From the NCBI RefSeq assembly GCF_000220395.1, contig NW_004087074.1, positions 23,321 through 87,320 of the forward strand: 64,000 nucleotides of DNA. Reading direction: 5' to 3'. The position numbers and the translations under genes are program-made. The notes below the pieces were generated by a model, which was given only the letters and a program-made list of their open reading frames with translations, was not told the origin of the DNA and did no database searches. Of this stretch, positions 52,601 to 64,000 are shown in pieces (within the stretch, counting starts at the first letter, position 1; the number at the start of each line of letters is the position of its first letter). This DNA is from Ichthyophthirius multifiliis. Lineage: Eukaryota > Ciliophora > Oligohymenophorea > Hymenostomatida.

Positions 52601-54296
52601 TCTTATAAATTTTATACAGTTAATTTACTTTGAATTTATTATTATTCAAGTTCTATATTACTTAATTATAAATTGTGAATAATATTTTAGTTTTATTCGG
52701 CTTATTCCATTAATTAAATTATGGAATTTTAATATTTTTATATGATATTTTCTTATTCTTCATATTAATTTTACAAATCTTTATATTTTTAATTTTCATT
52801 TATTTTACTTTCTTAAATTTAAGAAGTATCTTTAATTTTATTTACTTTAAAATTAATTTCTAATTAATTTATTAAAATATTTTTTTCTTATAATTCTTTT
52901 TTTAATTCTTCTATATCTTTTATTAATTGATTATTATTTTTATCTTGTTATTACATAAATGTATACTATTATTAAATATTTTTCATTTATTCATTCATCT
53001 ATTGTAATTTCATTTCTAAAGTTTCACAATTATTTATCAAAAGTATATTCTTTTATTAAATATTACTAAATTATTCATACATTTTACTATTATTAATCTT
53101 CAAATCTTAGTTAGGTTAAATATTTGTATTATAATTATTCAAGGAATTATGTTTTTTTTGATAATATTCCACTTATTTTAACAATTTATCTATTTTATTT
53201 TGATAACTTTCGTTTAGATTTTAAATCCTTATTTCATATTATTATATCTATTCGGTTGTTTTCTCATTTAAATTACTCGCTTTTAACAAATTATGTAACT
53301 ACACTTTTAAAAAATTATTTTCATTCAATATTGCATCTGAATTGCTTTCTGTTGTTGTTTAAAGTGTCTTTTAAGTCGATTTAATTTATTTACTTTAATA
53401 TTCATGATTTGTTAATTCTAAACTTTTATCTTTATTACTTTATATTTATTTATATTAATGTCTTTAATGTATTTAAGTTTTGCTTTTTACTTATTTTATT
53501 TAATACATATATCTTTTTAATAAAAAAACTTACTTTTTTGAATAGTATGCTCTGTTTTTGGAATTTCAATTAACGCGTTTTTACATACATTTTTATTATT
53601 TTTATAAGAATTTTTTATGTTTGGGGTATGAGAGCTTATTTTTATGGATTTATTTTAATAACTATTTTACATTGGCTGATTTTTTAAAGTGTTAAAATCT
53701 ATAGTCAAAAGATTCTTAAATATTTTCTAAGTAGTATTATTATTATTCTTATTATTATTTTGTTTACTTTTTTATTATTATTTTAATAATATATCAGAGT
53801 ATTTAACTGGTTTTTAAAGTTATTAATCTCCATTTAATAAAATATTATTATGTTATGAAAATTATTTATTTTTACTTTAATTATATTAAAATTTGCTATT
53901 GTTTTTATAATTTTAATTTATCTGAGTTTGTTATTTCATTTATTTTAATTCTTCGATTTCAAAATTAATATAGGCATTTGGAAATTCTTTTATAGGGTCC
54001 ATGCTTTTTCCTATTTTCAATGCTTCTTGAAAATATGCGTTCGACGAGATTTAGTTATTTACTATTTATTTCTATCCTTTAATAAAACAATCATTAAATA
54101 TTTTAGGAGACTGTTATTATTTTGTGTCTTTTTCAAAGTTATCTTTTATCAATATATTTGATTTTATATTATTAATTACTTTATATGTTATTTACTTTTT
54201 ATAGGTTGAGGAGATAGTTTATTGATTGATGTCTTTAATATTATATTAAGTATAATAAGTATATTTTTATTTTTATTTTTTTACTTTCTATAGCAT
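46125..54296 (-). CDS. Giant coiled-coil protein, roughly 2,700 aa
   Basis: Starts at ATG 54296 (MLQK, then TSINKLSPQPIK after intron 54233-54284, then NNFEKDTK after intron 54143-54195) and ends at TGA 46125-46127. After a 300-residue Asn/Ser-rich head, almost the whole length is heptad-like Gln/Glu/Lys/Leu/Ile sequence, for example QLQEENLQQKQTILKQEEKIRQLDKLLEQ and NELFLEKIKELKIQDCS-type stretches. Poly-Asn occurs near 49.6 kb. More introns are likely (one near 53.55 kb begins GTAAG). Coding continues across 49.3 kb if the A4 run 49300-49303 lacks one base, which favours one gene over two. Such proteins in ciliates are typically structural, at basal bodies or in the epiplasm; that is inference. 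Long + frames here are antisense shadows. Confidence 0.75.
49556..49640 (-). repeat. (ATT/AAT)n coding repeat, poly-Asn
   Basis: Imperfect trinucleotide repeat on the minus strand encoding an Asn run with occasional Lys and Ile within the giant coiled-coil gene. Confidence 0.8.
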
Positions 54297-54623
54297 TTTT
54301 ATTTTCTAATTTAATAATTTTTATTTTTCTATTTATAAATATTTTATTTATTCTTATTTATTATATAAAATTTATTATATAAAAAATTATAGATAATATA
54401 AATTATAAATAAATATAATAAAAAAAGTAATTTACATTTTTACTAACTTTTACTCAGAAAAAATATTATATATAAATTATAAAAATATTTTTTAATATGT
54501 AAATGATATATCGTTTAATTTTTTTTTTAAGAAATTTATAAATTAATTATATATATTTTTTTAAATCAGTACATAGTTTTTATTAATTAATAAATATTAT
54601 AATATTTAATATTTCTTTTATTT
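54297..54623. other. A+T-rich intergenic spacer
   Basis: About 330 bp upstream of the giant coiled-coil gene. It presumably contains its promoter; no motif stands out. Confidence 0.5.
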
Positions 54624-57350
54624 TCAATTATACTATAATGCATATTAATTATCTTTCTTAGTTTATTTTTTTTATTCCTTATTAGTATCTAAAAAAAAAA
54701 ATTATATAAAAGTAAATATATTATTTAAATTACTTTTAGAAACGACAAAATTCTTTTTTTTGAAAATATCTTAAATATCATCTAAATTATAATATTTAAT
54801 AGTATTAGAACTTTCAAACAGCTTTAAAATTAAATAATCATATTAATCTTTTTAAAATTTAATTGAATTAAATTGAAAAGCTTTATCTAATTATTCTAAA
54901 GTAAACTATCTTGATTTTTTAACTGCTGGATTTTATAATAAACATTATTTAATTCCTTCTGAAAATTAATCTATAACTAAAGTTATATCTTCATGCAGTT
55001 TTGATTCTTATTCTACATTTAAAAATTTTATCTGCTATATAATATTTTTAAATCTACTTTTAAAAGTTACCACACTTGTACTTAATTCTTCGTGAAAATC
55101 AATATAATCAAGATTTGAGTTATCTTCGACTAAATATCTTGCTAATAATAAGGCAGTTTCATTATTTTAAATATTAAAAGGTTCACTATGATAAAAAAAT
55201 TAAATTTATATGTAAATTATATATTATACTCATTTAGCTTTTTATAAACATCTTAAACAGATATTTAATTCGATTTTAAATCTAATTCAGACAAAAGTTT
55301 AAATAATACTTCATCTAATGAAAGTTTTTTAATTGAAAATCTCATATTTAACTCTTTCCCTTTAATTTTTTTAATATTATATATTTCTAATTAAAAAAAA
55401 AAAAAAAACCTAAATCTTTGACATCATCATGTGTAACAATCCTTAATTTCTTATAATTAATATTTTTGTTACTATTAAATTATTGAGTAGTTTTTTAATT
55501 TTTCTGATTTTAATTTTTATTATTTTATAAATTATTTTATTCAAAAAATTATAAATTTTAACAATATATATTTTAAGGGCTATCAAACTATTATAATTAA
55601 TTTGTATTATTAATATTAGTTTAAATTAGATTGCTTCTTTAAGTATTTTATATATCATTTTGTATATTTTTTATACTTCTTTAATATTAGTTTTATTTTT
55701 ATTGATGTAATTCTTTATTTTTTTATTTTTCTAGATTTTATATATCTAATTTGCTTTTCAACTCTTCTATTTTTTCAGATAGCTTATTTATTTCATCTTA
55801 TGTTTATTTTTTATCTTTTATTTCTAAAGCTTGTTTTTCTTATAATCTATTATTTAATTCTTTTATTGACTTTTTTAGAATTTATATTTCATCTTCTTTT
55901 TCGTTTAAAATTTTTCTACATTCTTTTTCTTACTCCTAACTTTTTATTATTATATTTGTTTTTTATTTATTTTTAATTTATATACGCTTCTCTTAATTTT
56001 CTATCTTCGTCTGATATTTTTTAAGCTATTTTCTCTAATTATAGAATATATTCTTTATATCTTCTTGTTTCTTTTAATTAATCAAAATAAACCTAATCTT
56101 TTTTTTATTATTATTCTTTCATTTATTTAATTAATTCATTTTTTTAATTATTTATTTTTTCTTTTTGTTCCAACAATCCCTATTTAATTATATTGTTAAT
56201 TCTATAAATTAAATGGATATTAATTTTAAATAATTACGTCTTATTCCATTATTTTTTATTCTAAAAGCTTTTCAGCACCTTCATATTCTTCAATTTTTTA
56301 CGTTAAATTATTATTTTTACTCATTAATTTTTGTAACTTTTTTTAATAATTATTATAATCTTAGGCCCTTTAAAATATATTAATATATAAATTGATACAA
56401 ATAAAATAACTTACATAATTAAAGCTTTTTAATCACTAAGTGATTAATTATATAAAGTTTTTAATCGTAAACTCTCTTCTTAAGAATGAAATAAACAAAT
56501 TTATAATTCTTAGATTTTGGTTTATTTAACATTTTTTTTATAATTATCAATTTAATTTTATTTTTATTATAAATCTTTTTTCAAATCTTAAATAGACTTT
56601 TTTAAATTTATTATCAATAAATTTTAATTTGTATTTGTAAAATTAGGATTACTTGTAACATTTTTTTATTAAAGATAATTTTCTACATCACCAATTAACT
56701 TTAATTATTTTTGATTTTCTTTCTATTTATATATTCAAGAAATTAAATTGTATTCAAAAAATTTAATTTTTTTTATATTACTATTAAAGTCATATTTTTT
56801 GTTCTTAATACTAAATTTTCTTATTTTATTTGTTTTATAATATGTTTATATTATTAAATTTCTATCCATAATTATTCCTTTTTTAATTTTAATTTTTATT
56901 ATTTTTAATTTAGAAAAATATATAAACCTTATCTTTTTTTATATGTTAAGGCCGCATTTTATGTAACTCCGCAATATTTAAAGGAATTTTAATTTATCTC
57001 GCCTAATTAAATGTATTTTATTCAAGTGAAGAATCAAAATTTGTATTTGTTATATCATCAATATTTGCAAAATAATTATTAAGGGAAATCGATTTTAAGT
57101 TTTTATTAGACTAATCTGAAAATAAATATGTATTTTTTTCTTTGCTTTTAATATTAGTTTAGGATTATGGTCTTATAAACTTTGGATTGAAATTTTTCTT
57201 TAAATCAATATCTATATAATCTGGATTACTTGATATTTACTAGGGAAAATAATCTTTATTGATTGCTTTATTCTTAAAAAGAAAAATATAATAAATTGTT
57301 TTTAGTTTTAATTTTTATATTTTACTTAATTTACGTAAATTTCATTATCA
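54624..57350 (-). CDS. Coiled-coil protein with conserved-looking C-terminal domain
   Basis: Minus-strand multi-exon gene. The first supported exons read NKAINKDYFPQQISSNPDY and NIAELHKMRPQHIKKD near 57.0-57.3 kb; the initiating ATG is not fixed. The central part is coiled coil (EEYEGAEKLLEQKIMEQD, KKSIKELNNRLQEKQALE). A basic VTHDDVKDLGF segment leads into a globular C-terminus: MRFSIKKLSLDEVLFKLLSEL, then NETALLLARYLVEDNSN, HEDITLVIDQFSEGIK and FTLEQLDKAF, ending at TGA 54624-54626. Introns of about 45-50 nt (GTAAGTTATT..., GTATAATATA...) are phase-consistent. The last domain has an EF-hand-like helix-loop pattern but lacks a clear calcium loop. Function unknown; a cytoskeletal or basal-body role is inferred from architecture. 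Confidence 0.65.
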
Positions 57351-57529
57351 TAATCCCTTTTTTTATATATATATATTTTATATTTAAATTATTTAAAAAT
57401 TATTTGAATACATTTTTAAATTTATTTCTTTTTTTAATTTTTTTTTTAAAAGTTTTACTTTAAAGTTAATTCAATTTTTTTTAAAAAAATAATATTAAAA
57501 AAAAAAATATTATTTATATTATTATATTT

Positions 57530-58260
57530 TAATTTGATTTAAATAGAACATATTTTAAATTTAATTTCTTTTCATATATTCAATTGGATGCAATTGTTTA
57601 TTTAATATCGTAAAAGATTAAAAAAGAGCATATAACAAAAGTTTATATAAATACAAATACATAAGTAACAGGAATTTAATAAGTATTTAAAATTAAAAAA
57701 TCTTAAAAACCCATAATTAATCTAAACATAGCAACTAAAGCTTTCCTAGATATTTTTGATTTTTTAAAAATTGCCTTTATAAAAATAAAATAAAAATTTA
57801 ATTTAATATATCAAGAAATTACATAAAAAAGCTAATGATTATATTCATCAGGAGCCATACTATTTTATTTGCCAATAGCTTAATAAAAAATTTATTTAAA
57901 TGTAATAATAGAACCTTTTTTGTAAATAAAATTTTATTTCCATTCTAAAATATTTATACTTTAAATTATTATAAAAATATATATATTTAAAGTTTATTTA
58001 AACGAAATTATTATTGAATATATTAAGTATTTTTTAAAAAAACATTCTTTTATTTTTTTCCAACATCCTTATTTTTTTGCTTTTAATCTATTAACCATTA
58101 TTAATTAATATTATCATATTAAAAAACAAAGCTAAATTTAAAGTAGTAATAAAAGATATTAAAATTGCTGAAAAATAGTCATAATTGATATTTATTTCTA
58201 AACATAAATAAGGCAAAAGCCAACTAAAATACAAAATTTCTTATATTTGAATATATTTGC
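57530..58260 (+). CDS. Possible gene of unknown function
   Basis: A + frame reads YIQLDAIVYLISQKIKKEHI, then ITKVYINTNTQVTGIQQVFK and INLNIATKAFLDIFDFLK. A second frame downstream reads VVIKDIKIAEKQSQLIF before a TGA near 58258. Composition is coding-like, but no ATG precedes it in frame and the frames need an unplaced intron or slip. It is divergent from the coiled-coil gene at 57.35 kb. Confidence 0.35.
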
Positions 58261-58514
58261 TTATTTATAAGAAATTATTATAAAAATAATTTCATTATTA
58301 GAAAAGTTGAATCATTTAAATAATTATAATTATGTTCTTATTATATAATATATCTTTCAAACATAAAATTTATAAAATTGATTTAAAAATAAAAAATCTA
58401 AATTAAAAAAATAATTTATTTATATACTAATAATAAATAAAAATAATAGACAAAATATATCAAGAACTATTTGTAATTTAATTAAATAATAGATTATTTT
58501 TATATATTATGTAA

Positions 58515-59030
58515 ATGGCATCAAATTTAAACAGTCTTGTATTTTAGTATGCTTTTTAAAACTGGAAAGATATCTTATAGTAATTATTAGGAAAGAATGA
58601 AAGAAAAGCTTGAAATTGAAAACGTAAATGTTCATATAATTTTAAAATAAGATTTTATTTTTATTATATACTAATTTGTATAGGTTAAAGTATTATATCA
58701 TTATTGTTAAAATACATATAAAATAATAAATAGTCTCAATTTACACTTTGCTAATAATTTGCTATTTATTTTATTTATTGTTTCATTTAATTAATCTGTT
58801 TATTGATTATGATAAAAAAAATTATAATCTGCTCAATAATTATAGTAAATTAAAAAAAGAAATAAAGATAAAAAAATTTAAAAATTATAAATAATAAATT
58901 TTAATAAATACAGCTATTAATTATAATAAAGACTAAAATTATTTTTTATAGAAATATAAAAAATAAAAACATATTTTTAATAATTCATATATAATTTTAT
59001 TTTATTCATATGATTAATATAGTATTATTT
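58515..59030 (+). CDS. Doubtful small gene, possibly with membrane segment
   Basis: ATG 58515 starts MASNLNSLVFQYAFQNWKDI and reaches TGA after 32 codons. An overlapping + frame carries on with a hydrophobic stretch (LLIICYLFYLLFHLINLFI) that could be a transmembrane helix. Joining them needs a frame change I cannot support. Confidence 0.25.
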
Positions 59031-59562
59031 AATTTCATATCAATAAAATATTTTAGATAAAAATAATTAAAAAATATATATATTTTAAAAATAGTTATAA
59101 GAAATAAATAAAATATCCAAAAATATAAATTATTAATTATGAAAAATAAAGAAAAAATAAATTAAAATAAAAAATTTAATATTTATTAAAAATAATAAAG
59201 AATAAATAAAATTTTAAGCAATAATATGTTATTTATATATATATTTATATATATATATATTTATATTTATAAATAAAATATTTTATTTTTTTATTCTATT
59301 TTTCAATAAATTAAATATATTATAAATATACAGTAAGATATTTTATTTTTAATATTAATAATATATATATATATTTTATAATAAATTTATATTTTTTAAT
59401 TTTAATATTGTTTTTATAATACGTAATAATTATTAATATATAATTAATAACTAATATAAATAGTATAAATTAATTTAATACAAAAGTATTTATTTTTTTT
59501 ATTTATTAGATAATTTTATAATATAAAATCTTATTTTAGTTAATAAAAATATAAAACATAAA

Positions 59563-64000
<4,438 letters not shown>

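Noticed and set aside
50928-53384. Several + strand ORFs of 62-148 codons rich in Phe, Leu and Ile
   Set aside because: They are antisense shadows of the minus-strand Gln/Glu/Lys coiled-coil gene, where AAA/GAA/TAA codons read back as TTT/TTC/TTA.
58515-58613. A 32-codon peptide gene (MASNLNSLVF...)
   Set aside because: As a stand-alone gene it is not credible; kept only as a doubtful first exon.

Overview
The window is about 84% A+T. Its genes can only be read with TAA and TAG as glutamine and TGA as the sole stop. Every gene recognised here, including an unambiguous ribosomal protein uS12/RPS23, ends at TGA. That code, the dense short GT-AG introns (about 40-160 nt), the poly-Asn/poly-Gln tracts and the family mix point to a ciliate macronuclear chromosome. 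Extreme A+T richness suggests a hymenostome such as Ichthyophthirius, or less likely Tetrahymena; the species is an inference. No bacterial features (operons, Shine-Dalgarno sites, CRISPR, IS elements) and no rRNA or tRNA genes were seen. Start codons and introns were chosen by hand translation, so exon ends are exact only where stated.

Layout. 0.3-1.2 kb: small hypothetical gene (+). 1.4-4.6 kb: cyclic-nucleotide-binding-domain (CNBD) K+ channel (-). 6.0-6.5 kb: RPS23 (+). 7.2-10.5 kb: myotubularin-type phosphoinositide phosphatase (+). 11.2-12.1 kb: small leucine-rich-repeat (LRR) protein (+), followed by a hypothetical gene with an in-frame TGA. 13.8-17.1 kb: second CNBD K+ channel (-). 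18.7-22.9 kb: phospholipase D with PX/PH-like region (-). 24.3-25.8 kb: LRR protein with a Trp-Gly repeat signature (+). 26.1-27.8 kb: Lys/Gln/Asn-rich protein (-). 29.8-33.8 kb: SAPS-type (PPP6R/SIT4-associated) phosphatase regulator (+). 35.6-36.3 kb: hypothetical (+). 38.8-40.6 kb: protein kinase with C-terminal LRRs (-). 40.8-42.4 kb: metallo-beta-lactamase/double rhodanese sulfur enzyme with a presequence (-). 43.5-44.5 and 45.0-45.9 kb: hypotheticals (-). 46.1-54.3 kb: giant coiled-coil protein (-). 54.6-57.35 kb: second coiled-coil protein (-). 57.5-59.0 kb: doubtful coding. 59.6-64.0 kb: ABCC/MRP-type ABC transporter (+), running off the window.

The genes are independent transcription units rather than a pathway cluster. 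Recurrent themes are membrane excitability (two related K+ channels), phosphoinositide/lipid signalling (myotubularin, PLD), phosphorylation control (kinase-LRR, SAPS) and large coiled-coil structural proteins. Several otherwise intact genes are interrupted by apparent single-base gains or losses in A or T runs. These look like assembly or sequencing errors more than biology, and they matter for any automated gene model of this contig.
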